Shown: positions 9,648 to 19,648, numbered from the stretch's first letter. The stretch: 64,000 nt of DNA from Pseudomonas sp. R84 (GCF_009834515.1 NZ_CP019426.1:3337501-3401500), one strand, 5' to 3'. A program made the numbers and translations. The notes: generated from the letters alone by a model not told the origin.

Positions 9648-11204
9648 TTACGCGGATTTCCGATCATTATTGTTATGGCTACCAGGCGGGGTGAGGGCGG
9701 CGGCGAGTACCTGTTCCTGGGTGAGCTCATGGTTGATGAAGTCGCCGCGCAACTGGCCTTCGCCGATCACCAGCACGCGGTCGGAAACGCCGAGCACTTC
9801 GGCCAGCTCCGACGAGACCATGATGATCGACACGCCGGCGGCGGCCAGCGCGCCCATCAACTTGTAGATTTCGTATTTGGCGCCGACGTCCACACCTCGG
9901 GTGGGCTCGTCGAGAATCAATACCCGGGGTTTGGCCAGCAGCATCTTCGCCAGCACGGCTTTTTGTTGATTGCCGCCCGACAGGCTGGTGATCGGCAGGA
10001 ACGGGCTGGCGGTTTTGAGGTGCAGGCGCGAAATTTCCTTATCGATGCTGCCCAGTTCGGCTTCGGCATCGATGCGGGTCAGTTTCGAATAGTTGTCCAG
10101 CACGGCGAGGGTGATGTTCTGACCGACGCCCAGATCGGGAATGATGCCTTGGCGCTTGCGGTCCTCGGGCACCAGGCACAGGCCAGCACGGATGGACTTG
10201 AGTGGCGTGCGGGTGTCGATGGGTTGGCCATCGAGCCAGACTTCGCCCTCATGACGGCCGGGGTAAGCGCCGTACAGCGCGGTGACCAGTTCAGTGCGGC
10301 CGGCACCGACCAGCCCGGCTATGCCGAGGATTTCCCCGCGCTTGAGGACGAAGGAAATATCGTCGACCCGTTTGCGCTTGGGGTTGTCGACGTCGTAGCA
10401 ATTGATGTGGCGGGCCTCGAAAATCACCTCGCCAATGTCGTGCGGCTCGGAGGGGTAGAGGTTGCTCATTTCCCGCCCGACCATCTGGGTGATGATCTGC
10501 GCAATGTCCATGTCGGCCATGGCGGTGGTGGCGATGTGTTTGCCGTCGCGGATTACCGAAATGGTGTCGCACACGGCGGCCACTTCATCGAGTTTGTGCG
10601 AGATGTAGACGCAGGCCACGCCCTTGGCTTTGAGGTCGCGGATGATATCCAGCAACACCTCGATTTCCGAACGGCTCAAGGCTGATGAAGGCTCGTCGAG
10701 GATCAGCAGGCGGGCCTTTTTGTTCAGGGCCTTGGCGATTTCCACCAGTTGCTGATAGCCGCCGCCGTACTGCGAAACCGGCAGCGATACGTTCATGTCG
10801 GGGACTTTCAATTCGCGCATCAGCGCTTCGGCGCGGTGGATCATCGCCGGGTAATTCATGCGTCCGCCGGGCAGCGTCAGTTCATGGCCCATGAAGATGT
10901 TTTCAGCCACTGACAGGTCAGGCACCAGGGTCAGTTCCTGGTGAATGATGACGATGCCGGCAGCTTCCGTTTCGCTGATCGATTGCGCCCTGAGCGGTTG
11001 CCCGTCCCAGAGGATTTCACCGTCCCAGGTCCCGTGCGGGTAGACCGCCGAAAGGATCTTCATCAGCGTCGACTTGCCGGCGCCATTCTCGCCGCACAGG
11101 CCAACGCACTCGCCGGGTCTGACCTTGATGTCGATGCCGTTGAGCGCTTTGACACCGCCGAAGGTTTTGACGATGCCGTTCATTTGCAGCAGATAGTCGG
11201 ACAT
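9648..11204 (-). CDS. xylG: Xylose ABC transporter ATP-binding protein XylG
   Basis: A tandem-domain sugar ABC ATPase of 518 residues, as in E. coli XylG. The first nucleotide-binding domain has Walker A GENGAGKS (residues about 38-45) and Walker [12 protein letters not shown]. The second has the typical degenerate [10 protein letters not shown] and a second [11 protein letters not shown] with signature SGGNQQK. The start at 11204 is the one giving the family N-terminus ([17 protein letters not shown]). It energises xylose uptake with XylF and XylH. It is separated from xylF by a REPIN hairpin (11243-11335). Confidence 0.95.
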   Translation of the reverse strand: MSDYLLQMNGIVKTFGGVKALNGIDIKVRPGECVGLCGENGAGKSTLMKILSAVYPHGTWDGEILWDGQPLRAQSISETEAAGIVIIHQELTLVPDLSVAENIFMGHELTLPGGRMNYPAMIHRAEALMRELKVPDMNVSLPVSQYGGGYQQLVEIAKALNKKARLLILDEPSSALSRSEIEVLLDIIRDLKAKGVACVYISHKLDEVAAVCDTISVIRDGKHIATTAMADMDIAQIITQMVGREMSNLYPSEPHDIGEVIFEARHINCYDVDNPKRKRVDDISFVLKRGEILGIAGLVGAGRTELVTALYGAYPGRHEGEVWLDGQPIDTRTPLKSIRAGLCLVPEDRKRQGIIPDLGVGQNITLAVLDNYSKLTRIDAEAELGSIDKEISRLHLKTASPFLPITSLSGGNQQKAVLAKMLLAKPRVLILDEPTRGVDVGAKYEIYKLMGALAAAGVSIIMVSSELAEVLGVSDRVLVIGEGQLRGDFINHELTQEQVLAAALTPPGSHNNNDRKSA

Positions 11205-11242
11205 GGACAGGGCTCGTATTCCAAAAGGATCAGACACTTAAC

Positions 11243-11335
11243 CCTGTGGGAGCGAGCCTGCTCGCGAAGGCGTCTTTTCAGACAGAGCTGTACTGACTGA
11301 CACTCCGCCTTCGCGAGCAGGCTCGCTCCCACAGG
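11243..11335. repeat. REP doublet (REPIN-type hairpin) between xylF and xylG
   Basis: Two perfect 30-base inverted arms lie at 11243-11272 and 11306-11335, separated by 33 bases. The arm begins CCTGTGGGAGCGAGCCTGCT and ends GCGAAGGCG. This GTGGGAGCGAGCCTGCTCGCGAA motif is the well-known dispersed extragenic palindrome of fluorescens-group Pseudomonas, here as a doublet. It sits inside the xylose operon and could fold in the mRNA, lowering xylGH expression relative to xylF. Confidence 0.92.
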
Positions 11336-11357
11336 AGTTACGCACAAACAGCGTCAA

Positions 11358-12359
11358 TCACTTCCCGGCAATTTGCGCCTTGGTGTAGAAGCCGTCCTGT
11401 TCGAGCAGGTCGATGTTGTCCTTGGTCAGCGGGGTTGGCGTGAGCAGGATGGTGTCGACTTTTTTGCTGCCGTTGTCGTACTGCGAGCTGAAGGCGGGTT
11501 TTTCGTTGCGCGCCAGTTGCACCGAGAGTTTGGCCGCTTCGGTGGCGATGAGTTTCAGCGGTTTGTACACGGTCATGGTTTGCGTGCCGGCGATCACACG
11601 TTTGACTGCAGCAAGGTCAGCGTCCTGCCCGGAAATCGGCACCTTTCCGGCTAGTTGCTGCGCCGCCAGTGCCTGGATAGCGCCGCCGGCCGTGGCGTCG
11701 TTGGAGGCAACGATGCCGTCGATTTTGTTGTCGTTGCGGGTCAGGGCGTTTTCAACAATGCTCAGCGCTTCGGTCGGGTTCCATTCCTTTACCCACTGTT
11801 GGCCGACGATCTTGATATCGCCCTTGTCGATGGCCGGTTGCAGCACTTTCATCTGGCCTTCACGCAGGATCTTGGCGTTGTTGTCGGTGGGCGCTCCGCC
11901 GAGCAAAAAGTAATTGCCCTTGGGCGCGGCATTCAGCACGCCGCTGGCCTGCATCTCACCGACCTTTTCGTTATCGAAGGAAATGTAGGCGTCGACATCA
12001 GCGTTGAGAATGAGCCGATCATAGGACACAACTTTGATCCCGGCTTTCTTCGCTTCGGCCACCGCGTTGGTCAGCACCGTGGCGTTGAACGGCACGATGA
12101 CGATGACATCGACGCCTCGGGAAATCAGGTTTTCGATCTGGGAAATCTGCTTCTGCTCGTTGGCATCAGCCGATTGCACGAAGACCTTGGCGTCCATTTT
12201 TTCTGCCGCCGCGACAAAGTAGTCACGGTCACGCGACCAGCGTTCCAGGCGCAGGTCATCAATGGAGAAACCGATTTTCGGGTGGGCAGCGTCAGCCATC
12301 ACCGGCAGTGACAGCAGCGCCAGGGCAGAGGCCAACAGCGTGCGTTTTACGTTCTTCAT
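11358..12359 (-). CDS. xylF: Xylose ABC transporter periplasmic substrate-binding protein XylF
   Basis: A periplasmic binding protein of 333 residues with a cleavable Sec signal (MKNVKRTLLASALALLSLP, cleavage near ADA-AHP). The mature protein starts with KIGFSIDDLRLERW and contains SADANEQKQISQIENLISRGVD, close to E. coli XylF. It captures D-xylose for XylG/XylH. The start at 12359 is chosen because the signal peptide begins there; the longer open frame upstream is not protein-like. The gene is downstream of xylA and followed by the REPIN. Confidence 0.95.
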   Translation of the reverse strand: MKNVKRTLLASALALLSLPVMADAAHPKIGFSIDDLRLERWSRDRDYFVAAAEKMDAKVFVQSADANEQKQISQIENLISRGVDVIVIVPFNATVLTNAVAEAKKAGIKVVSYDRLILNADVDAYISFDNEKVGEMQASGVLNAAPKGNYFLLGGAPTDNNAKILREGQMKVLQPAIDKGDIKIVGQQWVKEWNPTEALSIVENALTRNDNKIDGIVASNDATAGGAIQALAAQQLAGKVPISGQDADLAAVKRVIAGTQTMTVYKPLKLIATEAAKLSVQLARNEKPAFSSQYDNGSKKVDTILLTPTPLTKDNIDLLEQDGFYTKAQIAGK

Positions 12360-12507
12360 GTGGGGCGTCCTTTTATTGTTGTTGGAAAGACACGGCCTGA
12401 CGATGAGTATCGGGCTGGTAAAACTGTAGAGAATCCGCAGACGCCGCAGGCACAGATTTGTCGTAGAAATGTCACCGCGTGAATGCGCCCGCAGACTCCC
12501 TGTGTGA

Positions 12508-13824
12508 TCAGCGATAGATAAACCGGTTGACGATGTTCTCAAGCATTTCCTGGCGGCCGCTGACGGCTTGCGGGTTCAACTCGTTGGTGAACGCGTGCTC
12601 GGCCAACGACTCAAGATTGAAGTCACCGGCCATCACCGCCTGCCCGAACGGCTGCTGCCAGCCGGCATAGCGTTGATCCTTGAGCCGTTGCAGTTCGTCG
12701 TTCTGCACCATGGCCGCGGCGCGTTCCAGAGACAGGGCCAGAACGTCCATCGCGCCGACGTGACCATGGAACAGATCGATCTGATCGAGGCTTTGCCGGC
12801 GCACCTTGGAGTCGAAGTTGAAGCCGCCATTCTTGAAGCCGCCGGCCTTGAGAATTTCATAGGTGGCCAGGGTCATTTCTTCGACGCTGTTGGGAAATTG
12901 ATCGGTATCCCAACCGTTTTGCGGATCACCCCGGTTGGCGTCGATACTGCCGAAAATCCCCAGCGAGACCGCCGTCGCGATCTCGTGATGGAAGCTATGC
13001 CCGGCGAGGGTGGCGTGGTTGGCCTCGATGTTGACCTTGATTTCGTGCTCCAGCCCGAACTGCTGGAGAAAGCCAAACACGGTGGCGCTGTCGTAATCGT
13101 ATTGGTGCTTGGTCGGCTCCTGTGGCTTGGGTTCGATCAACAGGTCGCCGGTGAAACCGATCTTGTGCTTGTGCTCGACCACCATGCGCATAAAGCGCCC
13201 CAGTTGTTCGCGTTCACGCTTCAAGTCCGTGTTGAGCAGGGTTTCATAGCCTTCGCGACCGCCCCACAACACGTAGTTGGCGCCTTTCAGGCGATGGGTC
13301 GCGTTCATGGCGCTGAACACTTGCGCTGCAGCGCAGGCGAACACTTCCGGATCTGGGTTGCTCGCGGCACCTGCCGCAAAACGCGGATTGCTGAAACAAT
13401 TGGCGGTGCCCCACAGCAGCTTGATTCCGCTTTGTTCCTGGTGTTGCTCCAGGTGATCAACCATTTGCGCGAAGTGGTTGCGGTATTCCCTCAGTGACTG
13501 GCCTTCCGGGGCGACATCGGTGTCATGGAAGCAGTAGTAGTCGATACCCAGTTTGGAGAAAAATTCGAAGGCGGCGGCTGCCTTGCCGATCGCCATTTCC
13601 ATCGGGTCGCCGGCGTGTTGCCAAGGGCGCTTGAACGTCCCCGCGCCGAACACATCGGAACCCGGCCAGACGAACGTGTGCCAGTAACAGGCGGCCATTC
13701 GCAGGTGTTCGCGCATGGGTTTGCCGAGGATGATTTTATCGGCGTCGTAGTGACGAAAGGAGAGGGGAGAATCGCTGTCCGGGCCTTCGTAGCGAATCGC
13801 ATCGACATCGGGGAAATACTGCAT
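12508..13824 (-). CDS. xylA: Xylose isomerase XylA
   Basis: A 438-residue cytoplasmic enzyme that converts D-xylose to D-xylulose. The catalytic His/Asp signature [12 protein letters not shown], the metal-binding [15 protein letters not shown] and [10 protein letters not shown], and the late [17 protein letters not shown] are all present, so the active site looks complete. The start at 13824 follows an AAGGACAAGG stretch and matches the family start [14 protein letters not shown]. It is the first gene of the operon with xylF, xylG and xylH and is divergent from xylR across about 175 bases that should hold both promoters. No xylB kinase is found in the window. Confidence 0.97.
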   Translation of the reverse strand: MQYFPDVDAIRYEGPDSDSPLSFRHYDADKIILGKPMREHLRMAACYWHTFVWPGSDVFGAGTFKRPWQHAGDPMEMAIGKAAAAFEFFSKLGIDYYCFHDTDVAPEGQSLREYRNHFAQMVDHLEQHQEQSGIKLLWGTANCFSNPRFAAGAASNPDPEVFACAAAQVFSAMNATHRLKGANYVLWGGREGYETLLNTDLKREREQLGRFMRMVVEHKHKIGFTGDLLIEPKPQEPTKHQYDYDSATVFGFLQQFGLEHEIKVNIEANHATLAGHSFHHEIATAVSLGIFGSIDANRGDPQNGWDTDQFPNSVEEMTLATYEILKAGGFKNGGFNFDSKVRRQSLDQIDLFHGHVGAMDVLALSLERAAAMVQNDELQRLKDQRYAGWQQPFGQAVMAGDFNLESLAEHAFTNELNPQAVSGRQEMLENIVNRFIYR

Positions 13825-13999
13825 GGACCTTGTCCTTGTTGTTCTTGGCGGTGTCTCGATACTAGCAACGGCCCCGGCCCTGCTGATTATGAAAAACATC
13901 AACACGGAGTGCGATTTTGCGTATTGAGCTTCTTCGGCCACGCGCCTAGTCTGTGCCAATCGCCTCAGTGACCAGAGGCCCGGAACAAGCATAAAAACA

Positions 14000-15181
14000 A
14001 TGAAAACCGTACCGCCTGTTCACCGCATCGCCCTGTTATTCAACGGCAGCAAGATCTACGACCGTGGCATCATCAGCGGCATCGGCAACTACCTGAGCAG
14101 CACCCGCGCTTCCTGGGACCTGTTTCTCGAGGAGGATTTTCTCTGTCGCTTGAAAGGCATCGAACGCTGGCAGGGGGACGGGATCATTGCCGACTTCGAC
14201 GATCCGCTGATTGGCGAGGCGTTGGCTGATATCCAGATGCCGGTGGTAGCAGTAGGGGGCTCGTACGAGGATAAACGCGCCTATCCGAAAGCGATTCCCT
14301 ACGTCGCCACCGATAACAATGCGCTGATGACGCTGGCTTACACGCACTTGATCGAGGCAGGACTGCAGCGTTTTGCCTGCTTCAGCCTGCCGGAAGCGCA
14401 AGCCAATCGTTGGGCACAGGAGCGGGAAAAAGCCTTTCGCAAACTGATGAAACGCGACGGCTTGCACGGCGAAATCTATCGCGGCATGGGCACCAGCGCA
14501 CCGCTCTGGGACAGCGCCGTCGAACAACTGATCGCCTGGCTGCAAAGCCTGCCCAAACCCATTGGCATCATCGCCGTCAGCGACGCCCGTGCGCGCCAGT
14601 TGCTGCAAGCCTGCCTCACGGCCGGGATTGCCGTGCCGGAGCAGGTGGCATTGATCGGCATCGACAACGACCCGCTGACCCGCAGCCTGACTCGAGTGCC
14701 GCTGAGCTCGGTTATTCAGGGCACGGAAACCATGGGCCGTACTGCCGCGCAATTGCTTCACCAGATGCTGCACGGCATGCCGTCCACCGGCACGCAAATC
14801 CTGATTCCTCCCGATGCGGTAAACGTGCAGGTGTCGAGCTTGCACCAGCCATTGGGCAATCCCTATGTCATGCAGGCGCTGCTGTTCATTCGCCAATATG
14901 CTTGCCAGGGCATCAAAACGGCGCAGGTGGCGGCTTATGTCGGTGTGTCGCGTTCGTCACTTGAAGCGCATTTTCGTACTGAGCGAGGCTGTAGCGTGCA
15001 TGACGAGATTCTGCGTTTCAAACTGGCAGCGGCGACTAGCGGCCTTAAAGATGCAGATTCAGTGATTGCCGACGTTGCGCGCAGTTGTGGGTTTAAATCT
15101 GCGCAGTATCTGCACACGGTGTTTCGAAGGGAGTTTGGTTGTACGCCGCGGGAGTATCAGCAAGGGGCAGGGATGCGCTAA
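14000..15181 (+). CDS. xylR: Xylose operon activator XylR (AraC-type HTH with LacI-type sensor)
   Basis: A 393-residue regulator, almost the E. coli XylR length (392). Residues about 1-285 form a LacI/periplasmic-binding-type sugar sensor ([19 protein letters not shown] at the start, [11 protein letters not shown] later). The last 100 residues are two AraC helix-turn-helix units ([16 protein letters not shown] and [23 protein letters not shown]). It should bind xylose and activate the divergent xylA operon. Confidence 0.95.
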   Translation: MKTVPPVHRIALLFNGSKIYDRGIISGIGNYLSSTRASWDLFLEEDFLCRLKGIERWQGDGIIADFDDPLIGEALADIQMPVVAVGGSYEDKRAYPKAIPYVATDNNALMTLAYTHLIEAGLQRFACFSLPEAQANRWAQEREKAFRKLMKRDGLHGEIYRGMGTSAPLWDSAVEQLIAWLQSLPKPIGIIAVSDARARQLLQACLTAGIAVPEQVALIGIDNDPLTRSLTRVPLSSVIQGTETMGRTAAQLLHQMLHGMPSTGTQILIPPDAVNVQVSSLHQPLGNPYVMQALLFIRQYACQGIKTAQVAAYVGVSRSSLEAHFRTERGCSVHDEILRFKLAAATSGLKDADSVIADVARSCGFKSAQYLHTVFRREFGCTPREYQQGAGMR

Positions 15182-15205
15182 GGGAATACCCTACGGACTC
15201 GGCGC

Positions 15206-15368
15206 TATTGTTCGAGCGTGCTTGCCGCGAATCATTGCGTTAGGGGTAGCCAGTGCAGAAGAAGTAGAAATCGAAGCGTTGCAAGAGCGTCTGGATCAGG
15301 AGCGTTCAGCCTTTTCAGGCATCTACGTCGGTGATGTGATGTTCGGAAGCTGGGCGCGGAAGTTTTGA
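15206..15368 (+). pseudogene. C-terminal remnant of a SAM-dependent methyltransferase
   Basis: Translating in frame to the stop at 15368 gives the tail LPRIIALGVASAEEVEIEAL followed by a segment ending YVGDVMFGSWARKF. I recognise this as the usual last 50 residues of Pseudomonas class I methyltransferases (..ASAEEID...YIGPLMFGTWARKP). The catalytic N-terminal part is absent: the sequence upstream is xylR. So this is a 3' gene fragment left by a deletion or rearrangement. The boundary at 15206 is approximate. Confidence 0.6.
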
Positions 15369-15410
15369 CGTTTTGAAAAGTGGATATAGCGGACTCGCGT
15401 AAGCGAATGT

Positions 15411-15464
15411 CTGCTATTGGCCGTTTTCTGCCCGTCGCGAGAGGCAGAAAACGACCCATAGCAG
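15411..15464. repeat. Imperfect inverted repeat in a gene-poor stretch
   Basis: Arms of 22 bases at 15411-15432 and 15443-15464 match at 20 of 22 positions (CTGCTATTGGCCGTTTTCTG against a GGCAGAAAACGACCCATAGC arm), with a 10-base loop. It looks like a dispersed Pseudomonas intergenic repeat and would form a strong stem in RNA. The rest of 15369-15605 holds no gene that I can see. Confidence 0.6.
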
Positions 15465-15605
15465 GGCAATGTCGCAACCGCTGGCGGCGGCCTGGCATCG
15501 CAGTATCTGGCCGCCTGGTTCATTTCCCGCCTAGCGGGTGTAGAGGCTGAGCGCAGTGCGCTTCATTACGTTGCTCTAAATGCAGATTCCACCCAATCCG
15601 AAAAG

Positions 15606-16340
15606 TCAGGCTGTCATTGCCCGATTGGTGGCAATAATTTGCTGGTGAGTAAACTGACTGCCGGGAGTCATGAACTTTGCGAGCAGTGCGTCGCGGTTTT
15701 GAGGTGCTCGTACCTTGTCTGCAGCTTTCAGTGCTAATTTGAGTTCTGGCAAGGTCAGTTCAGTGCAGTAAGCAGGTGTACCTGGTTGCTGGCGCCATGA
15801 ATCCTCAAGGTTGCCTGCGGCCAGAGCGATAAAGCCAGTGTCCTCTACGAGATCCTGTGCAATTGCCTCAGCATTAATATCATCGCCGGCTACAGGTAAG
15901 GCAATGCGTTCTGACGACCGCGCTGGTTGACCCTTGTCGGCAAGAGTCGCTGCGAGAACGGCGTTCCAAGCCTTAATCACCGGTCGGCCAATCTGTTCGC
16001 TTACCCAGATGCTCTCAGGCTTGCCGTCGTCAACTTCTTTGATCGCCCCGTCGCGCCCCGGATAATAATTGGACGTGTCAATGACGACGGTCTTCTCAGG
16101 GACACTGCTCAATGTCTGTTTGAGATCAGGGTATTTTGCGAAGGGGATCGAGAGGATTACAACTTCTACTCCGGACACCGCATCTTCCTTGGTTACCGCG
16201 CTCACGCCGATTTCATTGGCAAGGTTCTGAATGCTCTCAGGGTCTTTCGAGTTTGCCAGCTTAACTTCATGGCCGCACGCAGCAAGCTTGCGGGCAAGCG
16301 TAGCCCCAATATTACCGGCGCCAATAATTCCGATTTTCAC
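15606..16340 (-). CDS. NADPH-dependent F420 reductase-type oxidoreductase
   Basis: A 244-residue protein with an N-terminal Rossmann fold beginning VKIGIIGAGNIGATLARKLA, of the F420:NADP oxidoreductase-like family that in Pseudomonas lacks F420 and whose real substrate is unknown. The start is GTG at 16340: AAGGAGG lies five to six bases ahead of it and the dinucleotide-binding motif begins at once, whereas the upstream in-frame start has no such site. It is the last gene of an apparent marR-nitroreductase-reductase operon, after a 128-base gap. Confidence 0.85.
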   Translation of the reverse strand: MKIGIIGAGNIGATLARKLAACGHEVKLANSKDPESIQNLANEIGVSAVTKEDAVSGVEVVILSIPFAKYPDLKQTLSSVPEKTVVIDTSNYYPGRDGAIKEVDDGKPESIWVSEQIGRPVIKAWNAVLAATLADKGQPARSSERIALPVAGDDINAEAIAQDLVEDTGFIALAAGNLEDSWRQQPGTPAYCTELTLPELKLALKAADKVRAPQNRDALLAKFMTPGSQFTHQQIIATNRAMTA

Positions 16341-16468
16341 TTCAACCTCCTTATCTACAACCAATACTTGAGTGACCGCTTGGTTGGATATACGAATGAA
16401 TTAAGCATGTCACGCAGCCACTTCGCTCTGGGGCACGCATGTCGCCTGGCTCAGGTAAATACGACTCT

Positions 16469-17185
16469 TCAAGAGTGAAAGGTCACGCTGTCAGTAATTG
16501 GCACGCGATCCATATGCATGCGGTTGCCTGGAGCACTCTCGTCTGGGTAGCCAAATGACATGCCAAACAGCATTTTCATTTCTTCAGAAATGCCTAACAC
16601 CTCGCGGATCGTTTCTGCATAGAAACCAAGCGAGGTTTGCGGGATGCCGCCTAACCCACGGGCAGCGAGTGACAGTAGGAAGGTTTGGCCGTACATACCA
16701 ATGTCGCCAGCAGTTCGAACGCTGTCGCCAAACACCGGCATGAATAAAAAAACTGCCTGGGGAGCATTGAAAAAAGACAAGTTCAGGGCTGCGGCCCGCC
16801 GACGCCCCTCCTTGTCTTCGCGCATAACATTCATAGCCTCGTAGTAGGCTTTGCCTTGCGCATTCTTACGATCCCCATACATGCCGTAAAAAGCATCCAT
16901 ATCGAACGAAAAGTCTGGCGTGAATTCGCCTGCAGTATTTTTTGCGTGGAGGATTTGCGAAAGCTCTTTTAGTTTTTGACCGCGAACGATGTGCACGTCC
17001 CAAGGTTGGGTATTGCAGTTGGAGGGGGCGCACTGGGCATCCTTCAACACCTCCTGAATGATGTGATCGGGTACGGAGGTGTCCAGAAACCCTCGAAACG
17101 ACCGCCGAGTACGTGCCGTCTTTTGAAATTGAAGGGTGTCATCCATCGCTGTATCAGCATCGAATCTAGATATTGAAATAGTCAT
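16469..17185 (-). CDS. Nitroreductase-family FMN oxidoreductase
   Basis: A 238-residue protein of the NfsB/FRP-like fold. Typical features are the ARTRRSFRGFL phosphate-binding start of the domain (residues about 24-34), CAPSNCNTQPWDVHIV, and the later GIPQTSLGFYAETIREVLGI. It would reduce nitro, quinone or related compounds with FMN and NAD(P)H. The start at 17185 is supported by GAGGAAA just upstream. It follows the MarR regulator by 32 bases and is probably repressed by it. Confidence 0.88.
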   Translation of the reverse strand: MTISISRFDADTAMDDTLQFQKTARTRRSFRGFLDTSVPDHIIQEVLKDAQCAPSNCNTQPWDVHIVRGQKLKELSQILHAKNTAGEFTPDFSFDMDAFYGMYGDRKNAQGKAYYEAMNVMREDKEGRRRAAALNLSFFNAPQAVFLFMPVFGDSVRTAGDIGMYGQTFLLSLAARGLGGIPQTSLGFYAETIREVLGISEEMKMLFGMSFGYPDESAPGNRMHMDRVPITDSVTFHS

Positions 17186-17217
17186 GATTTCCTCTTTGTG
17201 CAAGGCGTGAAAAATAC

Positions 17218-17649
17218 TCAGTCGGTTGCCGGATGACCGAGCGCATCGAGTGTTTGTCGAAGCTCATCGATACCCCGCTCATCAAGCTGGCAAGCTGACT
17301 TAATTTTGCTAGTGATTCCCCGAATGTCAGCTTCCAACATGCGGCTATTAGGCGTCAGGTCGATCATCACGCGGCGCTCGTCGGCAGGATCCCGTGTGCG
17401 GCTGACGAGTTCGGCAGCCTCAAGCCTTTTCAGCAATGGCGTTATGGTTCCAGCGTCCATCGCAAGCCGGGTTCCGAGTGCTCCCACAGTGAGTGGCGAA
17501 CCGTTTAGAAGCTCCAGGATGACCAGATACTGAGGGAAGGTTAGGCCCAACGGCTCCAGATAGGGTTTGTGCAATCGCACGACCCGATTTGCCGCCGCGT
17601 AGAGTGAAAAAGACAGCTGGGTACCCACCCGTTTCAGGTTCGAGGTCAT
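17218..17649 (-). CDS. MarR-family regulator, OhrR-like but lacking the redox cysteine
   Basis: A 143-residue winged-helix regulator. It follows the OhrR pattern (SFSLYAAANRVVRLHKPYL, LTFPQYLVILELL, then MDAGTITPLLKRLEAAELV and DERRVMIDLT). At residue 13, where OhrR proteins have the peroxide-sensing cysteine in QLCFxLY, this protein has serine (QLSFSLY). The only cysteine seen is near the C-terminus. It therefore probably senses something other than organic hydroperoxide by the classical route, for example a phenolic ligand. It heads an operon with the nitroreductase and reductase, and a perfect palindrome lies 18 bases upstream. Confidence 0.88.
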   Translation of the reverse strand: MTSNLKRVGTQLSFSLYAAANRVVRLHKPYLEPLGLTFPQYLVILELLNGSPLTVGALGTRLAMDAGTITPLLKRLEAAELVSRTRDPADERRVMIDLTPNSRMLEADIRGITSKIKSACQLDERGIDELRQTLDALGHPATD

Positions 17650-17666
17650 TTCATAGCTCGCTATTG

Positions 17667-17680
17667 TATAGTGCACTATA
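17667..17680. promoter_or_regulatory. Operator palindrome for the MarR regulator
   Basis: The 14-base sequence TATAGTGCACTATA is a perfect palindrome placed 18 bases upstream of the marR start codon, in the promoter region. Position and symmetry are what a MarR autoregulatory operator would show. Confidence 0.6.
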
Positions 17681-18047
17681 TATTTAAGTAGGAGAGTCGC
17701 TCTGTCAACCGACGCCTTCGGCGCTCGACGAATGGCTCATCTAGCTAAGTAGCATATGCCTTGCACTTGCTGTGATTTGAGGCGGACGCCTGGTCATGCG
17801 GTAGGAAATGGCCAATCCCACTCGCCAGAGGGGTAGGCCAGCGTTTCAGGCTGCATCGGACTGCTCCGCTGGGTAGCCAAATTTACGGGCGTGAGATTGC
17901 GCACTGCATCCATCTACGCGCTCCAATTGGATGATCAGCTTTGCCGCCATTTTCCCTTGATGAATAGGAGCAACAAAAAACTGTGCGCCCAGTAGGCAGA
18001 TGCTAGCTGCTTATTTGGACGCATCAGGTGTGCCCACAAGGTAAACG
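17681..18047. other. Gene-poor gap
   Basis: About 370 bases between the marR promoter and the SDR gene stop. I see no convincing coding frame, repeat or RNA gene in it. Confidence 0.5.
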
Positions 18048-18806
18048 TTACTCTGTCGGTGGCTTGTATCCCGCGAGCATTTTCAAGACATCACCATGTG
18101 ATCCGCTCGCTTCCGCAAATCGTAATGGCTTCGCGCGTTCAACGACAAGTTCAGGCGGGGTCGGAGAAATCTTGAGCAGTTCGAAGATTTCATCCAAAAA
18201 CTCCTCCAAAGGCATAGCATTTTCGTCGTTTTCCTGTCCAAGCAATGTGGTACGTACCCCTGGCGGCGCAAGCTCGATGACCTCGACGGACGAGGCTTCT
18301 AGCTGCACTCGAAGACTTTGAGTGAACGAGTGAACCGCCGCTTTAGTTGCGCTGTAGGTCGGTGTGGCTGGCAGCGGTACGAATGCCAACGCCGAGCTGA
18401 CATTCACTATCGTTGCACTGATCTGCTTGATCAGCTGGGGAGTGAATGCGTACACCATTCGAATCGTGCCAAGCAAGTTCGTTGTCACGATATCTTCGGC
18501 GGTGCTCAGGCTTTCCGGATCAGTCAGATCCTCCCAGTGCATGATCCCAGCGTTGTTTATGAGAACGTTCAGATTCGGATGGCTGATCGCAAGCGCTTCG
18601 CTGGTACGCTGGATGGATTGGGGATTTGAGACGTCAAGCAATACTGATTCAATGCCAGGGTGTTCTGACACGACCTTGTCGAGCAGAGCCTTGCGACGCC
18701 CAGCGATGATGACTTTGTTGCCCGCCTTGTGAAATCTCAGCGCCAGACCGAGGCCGATGCCTGAGGTGCCGCCAGTAACCAGAATCGTGTTGCCAGTGCT
18801 GTTCAT
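18048..18806 (-). CDS. Short-chain dehydrogenase/reductase (DltE-like)
   Basis: A 252-residue classical SDR. It shows the cofactor motif TGGTSGIG (residues about 11-18), the NNAG motif (NNAGIMHWED) and the catalytic SxnYxxxK set ending in YSATKAAVHSF. The start has GGAG ahead. It is divergent from a TetR gene with two operators between them, so it is very likely the TetR target. Its substrate is unknown. Confidence 0.9.
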   Translation of the reverse strand: MNSTGNTILVTGGTSGIGLGLALRFHKAGNKVIIAGRRKALLDKVVSEHPGIESVLLDVSNPQSIQRTSEALAISHPNLNVLINNAGIMHWEDLTDPESLSTAEDIVTTNLLGTIRMVYAFTPQLIKQISATIVNVSSALAFVPLPATPTYSATKAAVHSFTQSLRVQLEASSVEVIELAPPGVRTTLLGQENDENAMPLEEFLDEIFELLKISPTPPELVVERAKPLRFAEASGSHGDVLKMLAGYKPPTE

Positions 18807-18831
18807 AGTAAACTCCAGAAACGATGCCTAA

Positions 18832-18874
18832 GCGGACAGCTGTCCACTTTTCGACCGTACCGGACAATTGTCCG
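18832..18874. promoter_or_regulatory. Two TetR operators in the SDR/tetR divergent promoter
   Basis: Two palindromes share the same core: GGACAGCTGTCC (18834-18845) and CGGACAATTGTCCG (18861-18874). Their centres are 28 bases apart, between the divergent SDR and TetR starts. GGACA-NN-TGTCC is a typical TetR-type operator. Binding would repress both genes together. Confidence 0.75.
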
Positions 18875-18904
18875 CTTAGCAATGCAGTGAAGGAAAACTT
18901 TTTC

Positions 18905-19495
18905 ATGACTGACAAGTTGGTGATGCGTTCTGACGCAAAAAAAAACCGGGAACGGATTTTGGCGGTCGCGGTGGTAGAGCTGACAAGCGACCCTGCGATG
19001 CCTTTAAGCACGATTGCGAAGAAGGCAGGGGTAGGGCAGGGCACGTTCTATCGCCACTTCCCTACCAGGGAGAAGTTGGTGTTCGAGGTCTATCAATTCG
19101 AAATGCAGCAGGTGGCCTCCTTGGCGGAAGAGTTACTCGCGACAAAACCACCTAAGGAAGCCCTCCGAGAGTGGATGGACTGCCTCGCTGAATATGCAAT
19201 GACAAAGGCAGGACTCGCTACTGCGATCCAACAAGCTGCTTGCGTTTACGAGTTCCCTGGGAAGTCGGGATACGCTCCTGTCCAAGGAGCCGCCGAGTTG
19301 CTTTTGAGGGCAAATGAAAAGGCAGGAACGATTCGTAGCGGGATTACAAACGACGACTTTTTTCTAGCCATCGCGGGAATATGGCAAATGGATGCCCAGA
19401 GCGAATGGCGCTTACGTCTCGCCAGATTGATGAATTTGGTGATGGATGGTCTGTGCGCTGGCAGCCCTGAGAGCCTGAAAAAGAATAACGCCTAG
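18905..19495 (+). CDS. TetR-family transcriptional regulator
   Basis: A 196-residue regulator with an N-terminal helix-turn-helix (NRERILAVAVVELTSDP, then LSTIAKKAGVGQGTFYRHFPTREKLV) and a helical ligand domain. ATG 18905 is chosen because AAGGAAAA precedes it; a longer frame from 18824 would overlap the two operators. It probably represses itself and the divergent SDR gene. Confidence 0.92.
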   Translation: MTDKLVMRSDAKKNRERILAVAVVELTSDPAMPLSTIAKKAGVGQGTFYRHFPTREKLVFEVYQFEMQQVASLAEELLATKPPKEALREWMDCLAEYAMTKAGLATAIQQAACVYEFPGKSGYAPVQGAAELLLRANEKAGTIRSGITNDDFFLAIAGIWQMDAQSEWRLRLARLMNLVMDGLCAGSPESLKKNNA

Positions 19496-19648
19496 CATCA
19501 AAATCAGGACACGCGTCGGCGAGAACAGGAAACGGAGCGCATCGGCAAATAGTCGATATTGTTTAGAGCGGCTTAAGCTTGAGTAGGCGACCCAACCTAT
19601 AGCCGCGATCCATCCTGAGCGGTGGCCATACCGCCAGCGTCCTTGTCG

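Noticed and set aside
9630..10685. 351-codon plus-strand frame over xylG
   Set aside because: Antisense shadow of the ABC ATPase; His/Asp/Val-rich translation without a recognisable fold.
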